Shown here: piece by piece, positions 35,532 to 45,372 of the stretch | Numbering within the stretch: the first letter of the stretch is position 1 | Layout of the letters: each line of letters begins with the position of its first letter | Position numbers and translations under genes: made by a program | Notes under the pieces: model-generated | What the model was told of the DNA's origin: nothing | Seen by the model: only the letters and a program-made list of their open reading frames with translations | Database searches by the model: none | Assembly (NCBI GenBank): GCA_031260455.1 | Contig: JAIRJW010000012.1 | Coordinates: 1 to 64,000, forward strand | DNA from: Fluviicola sp. | GTDB taxonomy: Bacteria > Bacteroidota > Bacteroidia > Flavobacteriales_D > Crocinitomicaceae | Reading direction: 5' to 3' | Length of the DNA stretch: 64,000 nt

Positions 35532-35670
35532 AAGACTAAATTTCCCTATCTGCTCTTTGCATTATTACCTGTTTAACTCCTGCAAAGACTTCGAACGATC
35601 TTTTAAGATTCCTGAAGCAAAAGTTACATGGATGGGTATTGAATTATTCTCATGTAAAAATAATCTGTAA
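35532..35670 (+). pseudogene. Possible frameshifted lipoprotein remnant
   Basis: One frame reads KTKFPYLLFALLPV, like a lipoprotein signal, then stops. After a +1 shift the next frame reads NSCKDFERSFKIPEAKV and continues to a stop at 35668-35670. Together they look like a lipobox followed by a short mature start. No intact start codon exists. The evidence is weak and rests on pattern only. Confidence 0.25.
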
Positions 35671-35697
35671 GAAAAAAATAAGACTATAATTAATCCC

Positions 35698-35715
35698 AAC
35701 GCATCGTCGTGCGTT
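35698..35715. terminator. Hairpin between convergent genes
   Basis: AACGCA-TCGTCG-TGCGTT is a perfect 6-bp stem with a 6-nt loop between the stops of the ligase and halogenase-like genes. There is no T run, so a role as terminator is uncertain. Confidence 0.3.
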
Positions 35716-35726
35716 ATTTGGTATCA

Positions 35727-36947
35727 TCACATCTTCACGATATGCGCCACTGCATTGACTAAAGTATTGTGCTTTTTGACAAACGGGTTCGTTTCATCCC
35801 ACACATAACCAGCCAGAACAGAGCAAATCTGCTGGCGAATCTGGTCATCGGTTCTGCTGCTGAAAAAAATATCTCCTAAAGTTCCCTCATACCATGCCTG
35901 TACATAGGTCCTGAACACGTCAATTCCTTTTTTCAGCATTTCGCTGTAATCATTTTCCCAATCAACGGATTCTCCGTTCAGTTGCTTTGCTACCAAAGCA
36001 GCAGCCTTGTAACCGGAAAAAATAGCAAGTGTCACTCCGGAACTGAAAATAGGATCCAAAAATTCCGTGCTGTTTCCACACAAGACGTACCCTTCTCCAT
36101 AAACCTGTTTCACAGATACAGCATAGTTAACAATCAAACGCGGCTCAAACATGAATTCCACGCCATCATAGCGTCCGTTCAGACCCGGGAATTCCGCCAC
36201 ACACTTTTTGAATAGCTTTCCTCCGTCAGCATAGCATTCTTCTACGAAATCCGTGTTCCCTACAATTCCAACAGAAGCAGTGCCATCAGAGAAAGGAATA
36301 GACCAGATCCAGGCAGTATTATCGTTAAAAGCGTGAACAAAAATATTTCGTCCTGCGTCCGGTGTTCTTTTCCGATCGTCAATATGAGCAAAAACAGCTC
36401 CCCGATGCGGAGTAGAAACCGGAACTTCAAGGTTGAACATTTGAGGAAGTACACGGCCGTATCCGCTGGCATCCATCACAAAACGACACTGAACTGCATG
36501 AACATCTCCATTCCCGTCGCGGTAAGTAACCACTTGTTTCCCCGGTGAAGTCTGTACATCTGTCACTTCGGCCTGGAAAGCCACTTCAGCACCTTGTTTT
36601 TCGACTTCTTTAATTAAAGCATGGTCAAAATCCGCCCGCTTTACCTGGTAAGTATAAGACCATCCCTCAGAAAACTGGTTTTCAAACAGGAAATCACAAC
36701 GTTCTCCCTCGTGGTAAAAGCAGGCCCCGGTTTTGATCTGGAATTTCAAAGCTTCAACCACGGGAAGCAATCCCAGCTCACTCAGAAAACCCATACTATA
36801 AGGTAATAAGCTTTCACCTATCACGAATCGCGGGAATTGCATTTTCTCTAAAACCAAAACTTTTAAGCCTTCTTTTATCAGTTTAGATGAAGCCACAGAA
36901 CCAGCTGGCCCTGCGCCAATTACTACTACATCAACTTCTTTAGTCAT
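35727..36947 (-). CDS. FAD-dependent halogenase-like oxidoreductase
   Basis: This is a 406-residue flavoprotein. The FAD motif VIGAGPAGS is at residues 10-18, and VLEK and GESLLP follow as in the tryptophan-halogenase/geranylgeranyl-reductase group. The signature WxWxIP of flavin-dependent halogenases is present as WIWSIP (about 211-216), within AWIWSIPFSDG. It is shorter than the roughly 530 residues of PrnA-type halogenases and closer to phenol/pyrrole-type enzymes. In this cluster it would act on the aryl ring of the polyene; some flexirubins are chlorinated. Loss of halogenating activity cannot be excluded without checking the catalytic Lys. It overlaps the next upstream gene by 8 bp. Confidence 0.8.
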   Translation of the reverse strand: MTKEVDVVVIGAGPAGSVASSKLIKEGLKVLVLEKMQFPRFVIGESLLPYSMGFLSELGLLPVVEALKFQIKTGACFYHEGERCDFLFENQFSEGWSYTYQVKRADFDHALIKEVEKQGAEVAFQAEVTDVQTSPGKQVVTYRDGNGDVHAVQCRFVMDASGYGRVLPQMFNLEVPVSTPHRGAVFAHIDDRKRTPDAGRNIFVHAFNDNTAWIWSIPFSDGTASVGIVGNTDFVEECYADGGKLFKKCVAEFPGLNGRYDGVEFMFEPRLIVNYAVSVKQVYGEGYVLCGNSTEFLDPIFSSGVTLAIFSGYKAAALVAKQLNGESVDWENDYSEMLKKGIDVFRTYVQAWYEGTLGDIFFSSRTDDQIRQQICSVLAGYVWDETNPFVKKHNTLVNAVAHIVKM

Positions 36948-38463
36948 ATATCTTGATTTTTTCTATGATTAGCTTATTATCTACAAAATTAAAAGATGTT
37001 ACAAGAGCACCAATAGTCGCACCCAAAATTCCGTGAAAAATAATATTCTGTCCTGTCAGAAACAAGTTGGGAATGTGCGTTTTCGTATTGATCTGCGTTC
37101 GGTGAATAGAATTGAAATCTTTCTGAATTCCATACATCGAGCCATCCGGGGTGGAAATGTAATCGCGATAAGTAAGGGGTGTAGAAGAATACACATTTTT
37201 GATTTTTGACCGGATTCCCGGAAAGCGTTCTTCCAAACGATCAATCACCCGGTTTTCGCATATTTTTTTGAAAGATTCATAGTCTTCTTGCCGTTTCCCT
37301 TCTTTTACAATGGTTCGCACGGAATCTTCCCACTTCCTGAATTCATTGAAATCCATGTAACACATCACAGAAACCGAATCGGTAAATTCTCTGGTATATT
37401 TAGATACCTGAGCAGAAGTGAAAATCATTTGAGGCCAGTCACTTGAAAAACGAAATTCTTCGTTCCAGATATCATCTGTAAAATAGTCGTAATAATTTGA
37501 ATTCGAATACGGAAAGGCGTTTTTGTGAAAAGAAAGGTACAGCATAAAGGGCGCAATCGTATTCGGAACGGAAAAAACACGGTTTACAAAAGCATTCTTA
37601 AAGTGTTCTTTTCCCAGGATCCGGATGGTTTCTTTCGGATGCAGGTTTGAAACAACGAAATCGCAGGCAAAAACCGACCCATCCGAACAATTTAGCGAAG
37701 TAATTGATCCGGATTCATTATACGAAGCGGAGACAACTTCTTTTCGGCGCGACACTTTACCACCATGTTCGGAAATGCGCTTCATCAGCAATCTGGCAAT
37801 TTGGGAGCCTCCATTTACAAAACGATAACTTCCTTTAATAAAGCTATTGAGGATCAGTGCTACAACATAAAATGGTGTCACTCCTCTGATTCCGGCATAT
37901 AAAGGTCCGGAACCGAGAATGACTTTGACCAGATCTTCATTATCTGTCAAAGCGGACACATGTTCCCAGGCTCCTACCTGCAGCACTTCCGGGTGTTCGA
38001 CATAGTTCCGCCCGGAGTCCAGTTCAAGATTATACAGTGGAAAACAGGTACAAAATTCCTGGATTTCAGTGCAAATCATATCAATATCTTCATGATTATC
38101 CGGAAAACTGTTCTTCAGTTGACCCTTGAAATTCTCGTAGCCCATTCCGTGATTGACAGAAAGTCCGTTGGACAAACGAATCACATCAAAAGCATGCTCA
38201 TCCAGGCGTTTTATTTCCAGCTCATCAAAAATCTCCAGGTATTTGAAGATTTGATATAAATTTTCCCCTTTGTCTAATCCTCCAACATAATGCACTCCGG
38301 TATCAAAAATCTGTTTATCCCGACTGAAAACCTGCAAGGAACCTCCGATCTGGTGATTCTTTTCCAGTACCTGGACGTGATAACCGTGTTTTGCCAGAAC
38401 CAATGCACACACCAAGCCACCGATTCCGCTTCCGATCACTACTATGTTTTTTCCTTGCTCCAA
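36940..38463 (-). CDS. Phytoene desaturase (CrtI)-like NAD(P)/FAD oxidoreductase, copy 1
   Basis: This is a 507-residue amine-oxidase-fold flavoprotein. The dinucleotide motif is VIGSGIGGLVCAL (about 9-21) with VLEKN after it. The C-terminal FAD-contact motif is LTGQNIIFHGILGA. Relatives include carotenoid desaturases and retinol saturases. CrtI-like proteins recur in flexirubin clusters; their step is not known to me, and polyene double-bond adjustment or ring tailoring are guesses. It is coupled to the halogenase-like gene (8-bp overlap) and follows the MMPL fusion gene by 3 bp, so the three form one operon. Confidence 0.85.
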   Translation of the reverse strand: MEQGKNIVVIGSGIGGLVCALVLAKHGYHVQVLEKNHQIGGSLQVFSRDKQIFDTGVHYVGGLDKGENLYQIFKYLEIFDELEIKRLDEHAFDVIRLSNGLSVNHGMGYENFKGQLKNSFPDNHEDIDMICTEIQEFCTCFPLYNLELDSGRNYVEHPEVLQVGAWEHVSALTDNEDLVKVILGSGPLYAGIRGVTPFYVVALILNSFIKGSYRFVNGGSQIARLLMKRISEHGGKVSRRKEVVSASYNESGSITSLNCSDGSVFACDFVVSNLHPKETIRILGKEHFKNAFVNRVFSVPNTIAPFMLYLSFHKNAFPYSNSNYYDYFTDDIWNEEFRFSSDWPQMIFTSAQVSKYTREFTDSVSVMCYMDFNEFRKWEDSVRTIVKEGKRQEDYESFKKICENRVIDRLEERFPGIRSKIKNVYSSTPLTYRDYISTPDGSMYGIQKDFNSIHRTQINTKTHIPNLFLTGQNIIFHGILGATIGALVTSFNFVDNKLIIEKIKIYD

Positions 38464-38466
38464 CTT

Positions 38467-41400
38467 CTAGACCCGTTTAAGAATCATCAGTACATTTGAT
38501 GTAAGTGAGGAATGCTCAATCAATTCGAATCCAAAACCGCTTTCCTGTGCAAAACGTTCTATTTCTTTTGCAGACAAAAATGACAGATCGTTTGTTATCT
38601 TATTGAATTTAAACCATTTTGTCGAAAGTTTTTCTGTCAATCTGGTATTTTTCAAACGATCCTGCAATTCGGTAATTCCGTCCCGGATCACAATGATGCC
38701 GTCCTTCCCCAATTTTTCATTTGTGCGGCGCAGCAAATCCAACTGTTCTTCCGGTCTCAGGTAATGAATCACATCATTGAAGAAATACACATCCGCTTCC
38801 GGCAATTCCCATTCACGAATATCGGCATGTTCAAAATGCAGGTTTTCTGTTTTACGAATGCAATTTGCACCCACAGCTACCTTATCTTCATCGTAATCCA
38901 TCCCGATAATAGTTCTCGATGGATCAAAATAGTGCAGGAAAACAGATAAATAGCCATAACCACAACCCACATCGACCACGCGCCTCCGATCATCAATCAA
39001 GCGATTATAGAAATCATAGTTTTTGCGTTCCATGCGCCACTTCACACGCACATACCATTCCAATACGGGCCCTTTTAAAAGGTAATTTTCCAGTACTTTA
39101 CGCGAATAGAATTTTGTAGTGGCATATTCTTTGCGAAATTCCTGCATTTCCTGGCGCATGACCCGAACTGCACGTTTGGAAAACGCACTGTATGATTCTT
39201 CTTCGGAAGCATACAGACGATCCAAGGGTTTCACCAGGATTTGCCCCTGGTTGATAATCAGATCATTTTTTGGGTTTACTTCATGATTTCCGAGAATCAA
39301 TACTGGCTGAACCGGTAAATTCAGTTCTTTGGCAATGTAAAATGCTCCTTTGTGAAAACGTTTGATTTCACCGTCCCGGCTTCGGGTTCCTTCCGGGAAA
39401 ATGACTAGAGAATAACCTTGTGAAACGCGCTTGCGGATCTCATCCAGGTTTTCTTCCCTGCTTTCTTCTGCAAACAAGTATCCGCCATAACGAATGAACG
39501 GAGCAAAAATAGCCGAATTGTACACCCATTTCTTTACCATAATAACCGTTTTTGGATGCAGCATAAGAACGACCAGGATATCCAGGAAAGAAGTATGATT
39601 CGCAATGATGATACTCGGATTTTTGTAATCCAGCTTTTCCCGGTCAACTATCTTTTTCTTTACATGAATTCCGGCATACAAAGTCGATTTGGCCAGTTTT
39701 GAAATGAGGTAGTTCAATACATACTGCTTGTGAATTCGCTTCATCGGAGTCGGAATCAGGATGAACAAGAGGAAGATGTTCAGGATTAAACTGCCGATAA
39801 AGAAATAGAAGAACAACAATAAACTATAGATAAAATAGAAGAAAGTAATTGGTCCAAGGCCTTTTTCAGTCCGGTTAAAAACAAAAAAGCGATAAACACG
39901 CGGCTGCACATACAAGGTAATCAGCATAATTGAACCGATTCCGATAACACTGATTGCCGCAATGGAATGAATCGCCGGATGTTTGGCAAAAATGAGTGCT
40001 CCCGTCCCGATAATAGTCGAAATTCCGGAAAGAATGATTCCCGATTGCGTAGATTTGATGGAATTAATACCCGTCCGCGCCTGCTGAATCAATCCGTCTG
40101 TGGTGAAAATACTGAAATCATCACCCATCCCGAAAATAAAAGTGGCGACAATGATATTGATGAAATTGAAAGGAATATCGAAAATACTTGCCAGGCCAAG
40201 AATCCAGATCCAGGCCAGAACCATCGGGAAGAAGGCAAACAAAGTCAGCTCAATACGTCCGTAGATCACCAGTATCGAAAAGAAAACCAGCATGGAAGAA
40301 AACAGGAACAGGTAATCGAAATCCTGTTTAACTACGCTGAGCATCGATTTGGCCATTTCGGAAATATCAAGTACAAAAACGTTATTAATTTCAGCCAGTT
40401 TTTCCTTCACAATTTCCTGTCTATCCTTCCTGACCGTAATAGAAGTAACATAAGAATAATGCCCGGATTCTTCGGAAACAAACTTATTCAGCCCGATTTG
40501 TTCCACCAGATCTACACCTTCTTCCCAATCAAATTCCGGTTTTTCAGTTAAATTGAAAAAAGGCTGAAATCCCTGACCATTCAGGCCATATTCAGGGGCC
40601 AGGTTGCAAATCTGCTGTTCCACCCCTGCATGCTTTTTCCAGAATGCAATCCAGTTCGCATCCGATTTTCGCAGAGTGGTATTCGAAGGCAGATAAGGAG
40701 AAAGCGAAACGAATTCCGAAATCCCAAAAGGTTCTTTGGATGAAACGAAGGCATTGTAAACCGCATCATTCGCGATTCGAGCCTTTTCCATAGTATTAGC
40801 AGACGAAAAAACAAAGAGTTTTTTGTCCGTATTCGGGTTAATTCCGGTATAAAATTTTTCTTTCCGTTTCAATTCTTCCGTGTGAAATGACAAGTTGTTC
40901 ATATCGGAATCAAATCCAACGTTTGAAGACTTGTAAAGGAACACCAGGGAAACAAGTGCAATGGGCAAAAAGGAAATCCGGACAAACGACTCATTTAGTT
41001 TTAAACTATATTTATAGTTTCTTTTCTCTCTGATATTGATGTGCAAAGACTGCACAATCACCGGTAGAAATAACAAAGTAAAAAGAACCGATCCGGAAAG
41101 TGTGCACAACGCAATTAAGCCGAAATTCTGAAGGACTACCGAATTGGTAAACAGCAGCGCAGACAAAGCCACAATTGTTGTAAAACTTCCGAGCATCATC
41201 GGTGAGCTGATTTCCTTAACGGTTTTCACCACACTCCCTGCGTGTTTCAAATGTGTAAAGAAATGGAAGGAATAATCGAGCACAATTCCCAGTAAAACAG
41301 AAGATGTTGCAAATGAAATAGCAGAAATGTCCGGATGCAGATATCCGACCAGTCCTGCCCCGCTCAAAATCCCAAAGAACCCGGGAAGCAGGAAATAAAG

Positions 41401-42270
41401 CGGTGCCAATACACTGCGATAATAGAGAATAAGTAACAACAAAATTGCCGAAATACTAAGCATGGAAGTCAGGAATGCATCAAACTTCACCTGTTTTGCA
41501 TTTTCAACCGCAACCTGGAAAGTCCCGAAGTAGTCAAATCCAAGCTTTTGTTCTTTTGCTTTCTCCTGTTTGAAATCTTCCAAGCGATTTGCAAAAAATT
41601 CCAGTTTTTTTGTGTCTTTCTGGTTTAATTCAATAGTCCCGAAGAAAAAAGCATATTGTTCATCACGTGAGTAAACAACCCCGTCTTTCACCACATAGTT
41701 CCCCGAATCGGCAGTTGGATTAAGTGCTTTCAGCTTACCGTAAAACAAACCCAGCGGATCGTTTGCTGCCAGCTGGCCCACAAAAAAGGTATTTGGACCT
41801 TTCAGCATAGCAGAAGTTCGCTTCAATGCTTTCCGAATAGAATCCGGTTGCAGTTTCATCTCCATTTGCCGGAAATCTTCTTCTTTCAGACTGCGAACAG
41901 AGCTCTTCTGCAAAAATCCGATCAAAATGCCCTCATCTACCGGTTTAACAATCTCAATTTCACTTAATTCTCCTTTGAAGCGTTTTTGAAGTTCGATTTG
42001 AAGTTCTTCCAATTTTTCCAATGTCTGTTCTTCATCTTCCTGGCTTTGAATGGAAAAAACCACTTGTTTGTTCAGTTTGTTCTTCTGAACAATGCTGTTG
42101 AATTTTTTAAACTCCTTGCCTTGGGGGAAAATAGCATACAAATCCTGATTGACTCTCAGTTTGGAAAGACCAAAAACCAATGTTGCAATCACCAAAAGGA
42201 AAACACTCCAGAATACAAATCTTTTACGGAGAAAAAATTCAACTATCCGAGCGCATAACTGACCGATCAT
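38467..42270 (-). CDS. Trifunctional fusion: MMPL/RND exporter, lysophospholipid acyltransferase (PlsC-like), SAM methyltransferase
   Basis: This 1267-residue protein has three parts. (1) Residues about 1-830: an RND/MMPL exporter with TM1 (about 17-37), two periplasmic domains and two membrane bundles; conserved acidic positions are LDYSFHFF (about 328) and GMGDDFS (about 712). (2) About 850-1040: a PlsC acyltransferase with NHTSFLD (about 892, the H-x4-D motif) and FPEGTRS (about 955). (3) About 1080-1267: a class I methyltransferase with DVGCGYGYLS (about 1098) and NDVIHYL. The logical task is to acylate, methylate and export the polyene lipid. The same three-part architecture is known from other Bacteroidota clusters as an annotated family. 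The gene leads the operon 42270-35727. Confidence 0.92.
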   Translation of the reverse strand: MIGQLCARIVEFFLRKRFVFWSVFLLVIATLVFGLSKLRVNQDLYAIFPQGKEFKKFNSIVQKNKLNKQVVFSIQSQEDEEQTLEKLEELQIELQKRFKGELSEIEIVKPVDEGILIGFLQKSSVRSLKEEDFRQMEMKLQPDSIRKALKRTSAMLKGPNTFFVGQLAANDPLGLFYGKLKALNPTADSGNYVVKDGVVYSRDEQYAFFFGTIELNQKDTKKLEFFANRLEDFKQEKAKEQKLGFDYFGTFQVAVENAKQVKFDAFLTSMLSISAILLLLILYYRSVLAPLYFLLPGFFGILSGAGLVGYLHPDISAISFATSSVLLGIVLDYSFHFFTHLKHAGSVVKTVKEISSPMMLGSFTTIVALSALLFTNSVVLQNFGLIALCTLSGSVLFTLLFLPVIVQSLHINIREKRNYKYSLKLNESFVRISFLPIALVSLVFLYKSSNVGFDSDMNNLSFHTEELKRKEKFYTGINPNTDKKLFVFSSANTMEKARIANDAVYNAFVSSKEPFGISEFVSLSPYLPSNTTLRKSDANWIAFWKKHAGVEQQICNLAPEYGLNGQGFQPFFNLTEKPEFDWEEGVDLVEQIGLNKFVSEESGHYSYVTSITVRKDRQEIVKEKLAEINNVFVLDISEMAKSMLSVVKQDFDYLFLFSSMLVFFSILVIYGRIELTLFAFFPMVLAWIWILGLASIFDIPFNFINIIVATFIFGMGDDFSIFTTDGLIQQARTGINSIKSTQSGIILSGISTIIGTGALIFAKHPAIHSIAAISVIGIGSIMLITLYVQPRVYRFFVFNRTEKGLGPITFFYFIYSLLLFFYFFIGSLILNIFLLFILIPTPMKRIHKQYVLNYLISKLAKSTLYAGIHVKKKIVDREKLDYKNPSIIIANHTSFLDILVVLMLHPKTVIMVKKWVYNSAIFAPFIRYGGYLFAEESREENLDEIRKRVSQGYSLVIFPEGTRSRDGEIKRFHKGAFYIAKELNLPVQPVLILGNHEVNPKNDLIINQGQILVKPLDRLYASEEESYSAFSKRAVRVMRQEMQEFRKEYATTKFYSRKVLENYLLKGPVLEWYVRVKWRMERKNYDFYNRLIDDRRRVVDVGCGYGYLSVFLHYFDPSRTIIGMDYDEDKVAVGANCIRKTENLHFEHADIREWELPEADVYFFNDVIHYLRPEEQLDLLRRTNEKLGKDGIIVIRDGITELQDRLKNTRLTEKLSTKWFKFNKITNDLSFLSAKEIERFAQESGFGFELIEHSSLTSNVLMILKRV

Positions 42271-42308
42271 TTGTGTGTGTTTCTTAAGGCAGGAGACATA
42301 AAAACAGA

Positions 42309-42324
42309 CAAAACTACAAAAATA
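42309..42324 (-). promoter_or_regulatory. Two adjacent -7 boxes upstream of the MMPL fusion gene
   Basis: On the minus strand TATTTTTG (42317-42324) and TAGTTTTG (42309-42316) lie end to end, both exact TAnnTTTG. The start codon at 42270 is 38 bp downstream. No -33 TTTG was found at normal spacing. Confidence 0.45.
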
Positions 42325-42511
42325 GCTGGCATTGATAATTAAAAAAATACTTAATTATTTTGCCATTAAAAAGAGAATAAAAACATCTCAAATACAGTTA
42401 TTCATAGAGAAAAATCAGATAGGATAAGCAATGTTGTAAATATGAAGGACTGAAGCAGCGATTATATTGAGAAATCAAATCAACAACTAAGTCAAAGTCA
42501 CAAAAAATATC

Positions 42512-44113
42512 TTATGAATTGAGTTTCATTTCTTTTTTGTATGCATTGAGGAGTTTTTGAAACTTCGTTTTATCCCATTTTTTCAGGATAATCAACGATG
42601 CATTAAAGGCCGTTTTTACCGCAATCGGAACACCACCACCCAATTCCGCCCATTGGCCTCCTATAACCAGATTTTCAATCAGCGTGCGGTAATGCGCAAT
42701 TTTACTCTGCATATTCTTTTTTCCGGGCCTCGTTCCCATCATCGTGCCATTTTTATTCCCGGTGTAGCGATAATAAGTAACCGGCGTTGCGACTTCATAA
42801 AATAAAATATGATTACGCAAATCCGGACACATTCTTTCAGAAACGCGGTCCAGGATCACCTGGGCAAAATCATCTTTGAGCTTTTTGTAAGCTTCTGTAC
42901 GCACAAAATCGCCTTTTGCATTTTTCTTCGTTTCCCAGTTATTCATGTAATCCATCCAGGCCGGAACGTACAAAGTCAGGATTCCTTTTCCTTCCGGACT
43001 CAGTGTACGATCACGAACCGTTGGTGCCAAGACCGAAATAGCCGATTTGCGGGGATCTCCCGAACTGTGTTCATCACGCGTGCTGGATTCTTCGCAGATC
43101 AAGGTCAGCTCGTGACCGAAACCCAGGCTTTCCGCCGGGCAATCCAATGCGACAGAGATTGTGACCGACGAACTGTACATTTCTGAATCACTGAGTGTTT
43201 CGAAGAATTTTTTGGGAACAAATTCAGCCGGAACCAATTTCCGGTAAAGCAAATCGACATCGCAGGCAGCAATGACATATTTTGTTTTCACGAGATATTC
43301 CTTTGCCCGGTTTTTATAGCGCACCCCGGAAATACGGTCCGAATCAAATTCAAAACCAATCACCTCCGAATTCAGGCGAATATCACATAGTTTTGAGTCC
43401 ACCTGTTTTTCCAACCAGCCTGGAATAACCTGGCTCCCGCCGATCGGCGGATTCTGATAATCCGAATTATAGGCCCAGGCTATCGGAAAAATACAAGAAA
43501 GCAGGTCTCTTTCCGTACAAAATAATTCCTGCAGCTTCGGGTCTTTGAAAAACTTGCTCAATCCTTTCTTCACTCCGTCATCACCACTATACATAGCATA
43601 AGGAATCAGCGGATAAATGATTCCCAACTGCTTCATCCGGAAAAACGGAATTTCCAGTGAGGACTTGGTTTCAACCGACTGGAAAAACTCCGGAAATCTC
43701 AGCGAAACTTTCGCAATGCGTTTTGCAACCTTAAAAAAGCGTGTGATCCCTGACTGTTCGTGAGGAAAATCCCGGATTAGCCGATCCCTCAATTCGTCCG
43801 GATTATTGGTGAGCAGGTAATCGTGATGATTCGAAATATGACGTTGAATGCGTTTCATGAGTTGTGGTTTCGGAAAATCCTCTCCCAGCATTTTAAATAC
43901 CCGCGTAACGGTTCCTTTCTCGTTGTACTGGTTCAACCAGTGAATTGCCGTGTCAAAAACAAAGTCCCTGCGTTCAAAACCTTGCAGGTATCCCCCAATG
44001 AGGTAGTGCTTCTCCAACAGGAGTACCTTCATACCTGATCTGGACAGCAACGCCGCTGAAAGTAACCCACTTACACCCGAACCGATAATGGTAACGTCAA
44101 ATTCTTCGCTCAT
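42512..44113 (-). CDS. Phytoene desaturase (CrtI)-like NAD(P)/FAD oxidoreductase, copy 2
   Basis: This 533-residue flavoprotein is related to the product of 36940-38463. The FAD motif is IIGSGVSGLLSAALL with LLEKHYLIGG; the C-terminal part has VIGGQWAELGGGVP. The frame extends to 44191, but ATG 44113 (MSEEFDVTIIGSG) sits correctly before the Rossmann strand, and the extension has no protein character. It is transcribed separately from the MMPL operon (241-bp gap) and divergent from the long polyene operon. The region just upstream contains TAATTTTG (44122-44129), which would leave almost no leader. Its exact reaction is unknown. Confidence 0.85.
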   Translation of the reverse strand: MSEEFDVTIIGSGVSGLLSAALLSRSGMKVLLLEKHYLIGGYLQGFERRDFVFDTAIHWLNQYNEKGTVTRVFKMLGEDFPKPQLMKRIQRHISNHHDYLLTNNPDELRDRLIRDFPHEQSGITRFFKVAKRIAKVSLRFPEFFQSVETKSSLEIPFFRMKQLGIIYPLIPYAMYSGDDGVKKGLSKFFKDPKLQELFCTERDLLSCIFPIAWAYNSDYQNPPIGGSQVIPGWLEKQVDSKLCDIRLNSEVIGFEFDSDRISGVRYKNRAKEYLVKTKYVIAACDVDLLYRKLVPAEFVPKKFFETLSDSEMYSSSVTISVALDCPAESLGFGHELTLICEESSTRDEHSSGDPRKSAISVLAPTVRDRTLSPEGKGILTLYVPAWMDYMNNWETKKNAKGDFVRTEAYKKLKDDFAQVILDRVSERMCPDLRNHILFYEVATPVTYYRYTGNKNGTMMGTRPGKKNMQSKIAHYRTLIENLVIGGQWAELGGGVPIAVKTAFNASLIILKKWDKTKFQKLLNAYKKEMKLNS

Positions 44114-44213
44114 TTCGAATTCAAAATTAATGAAATAGCACTTCAAACAGAAATTGTTGATCCGTGGAAAAAATGTTGGCGCGTGATGCATTACATCCCA
44201 CCATTTTTTTTTC

Positions 44214-44221
44214 TAACTTTG
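44214..44221 (+). promoter_or_regulatory. -7 box for the long aryl-polyene operon (TAACTTTG)
   Basis: Exact TAnnTTTG, 79 bp upstream of the methyltransferase ATG at 44300 and the only good box in the divergent gap. It would drive about 12.3 kb of overlapping genes. No -33 partner was recognised. Confidence 0.45.
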
Positions 44222-44299
44222 ACACCACATTTTGAAAACCTTAATCAAACATTAAAATATAACTCAAAACCCAAACTTGATTTTATAGAATATTTATAT

Positions 44300-45349
44300 A
44301 TGAAAGCAATCAATTCATTGTATGAGGCTCAGAAAATTGCCTTTAGCCCTTTTGTATTTCAAACCGTATATACAATGTCCAGCCTTGGAATCATGGACGA
44401 ACTTTACGAAGAAAAAGACGGCCTTACCATTGAAGAAATTGCAAAACGAAAAAACATCAGCGAATACGGTGTACAGGTTTTGGTTGAAATGGCAAAAGTT
44501 GCCGATATCCTGGAATTGAACAATGACAAATACACCTTGTCCAAGATAGGGTATTTCCTGACACGTGACGAGATGACCAGAATTAACATGATGTTCACCC
44601 AGGATATTTGCTACAAAGGCTTGTTTTACCTGAAAGATTCCATTCTGAACGGGAAACCGGAAGGACTGAAAGAACTCGGGCCATGGAATACCATTTACGA
44701 AGGACTTTCCATTTTACCGGAACCATTGAAAACATCGTGGTTTGATTTCGATCATCATTATTCCGATAACTCTTTTGGTGAAGCTTTGAAAATTATTTTT
44801 AAAAACCAGCCGAAACGCATTTTTGATATTGGTGGAAATACTGGAAAATGGGCCATTGCAAGTACAAAGCACGATCCGGAGGTTCGCGTAAGTATTTTTG
44901 ACCTGGGAGTTCAGCTAAAAGTTGCCAAAGCAAACATCGAGGCTATTCCGGAAATCAAAGACCGTGTGGACTACAATGAGCGTGACATGCTGGATCCGAA
45001 CTCGGAAATTCCTGCAGGAGCCGATGTGTACTGGATGAGCCAGTTTCTGGATTGTTTCAGTGAACAGGAAATTGAGGCTATTTTATTGAAGATCAGGAAA
45101 AACATGAAACCGGATGCCACAATCTTCATCATGGAAACCTTCATTGATGATCAACGTTTCCCGGCAGCAGAGTTCAGTTTGATTGCAACTTCCCTGTATT
45201 TTACCGCTCTGGCAAACGGAAACAGTAAAATGTATTCTTCTTCAGCGATGAAGTATATTATTGAAAAAGCCGGTTTCGAAACCGTTGAGGAACACAGGCT
45301 TCACCTCGACCGCTTCCACACAATTCTTGAAGTTAAATTGCCGAAATAG
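44300..45349 (+). CDS. SAM-dependent methyltransferase (O-methyltransferase-type, with dimerisation domain)
   Basis: This is a 349-residue protein. An N-terminal winged-helix dimerisation domain (about 15-95, GLTIEEIAKRKNISEYGVQVL) is followed by a class I methyltransferase domain with the SAM loop FDIGGNTGKWAI and the acidic VSIFDL strand. The fold is that of plant-type O-methyltransferases and related C-methylating enzymes. As first gene of the polyene operon next to the ammonia lyase it probably methylates the aryl head. ATG 44300 is chosen because the longer frame (to 44183) adds a non-conserved stretch lying over the promoter box. Confidence 0.85.
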   Translation: MKAINSLYEAQKIAFSPFVFQTVYTMSSLGIMDELYEEKDGLTIEEIAKRKNISEYGVQVLVEMAKVADILELNNDKYTLSKIGYFLTRDEMTRINMMFTQDICYKGLFYLKDSILNGKPEGLKELGPWNTIYEGLSILPEPLKTSWFDFDHHYSDNSFGEALKIIFKNQPKRIFDIGGNTGKWAIASTKHDPEVRVSIFDLGVQLKVAKANIEAIPEIKDRVDYNERDMLDPNSEIPAGADVYWMSQFLDCFSEQEIEAILLKIRKNMKPDATIFIMETFIDDQRFPAAEFSLIATSLYFTALANGNSKMYSSSAMKYIIEKAGFETVEEHRLHLDRFHTILEVKLPK

Positions 45350-45372
45350 TTATTTCTTTCCGTATAGATTGC

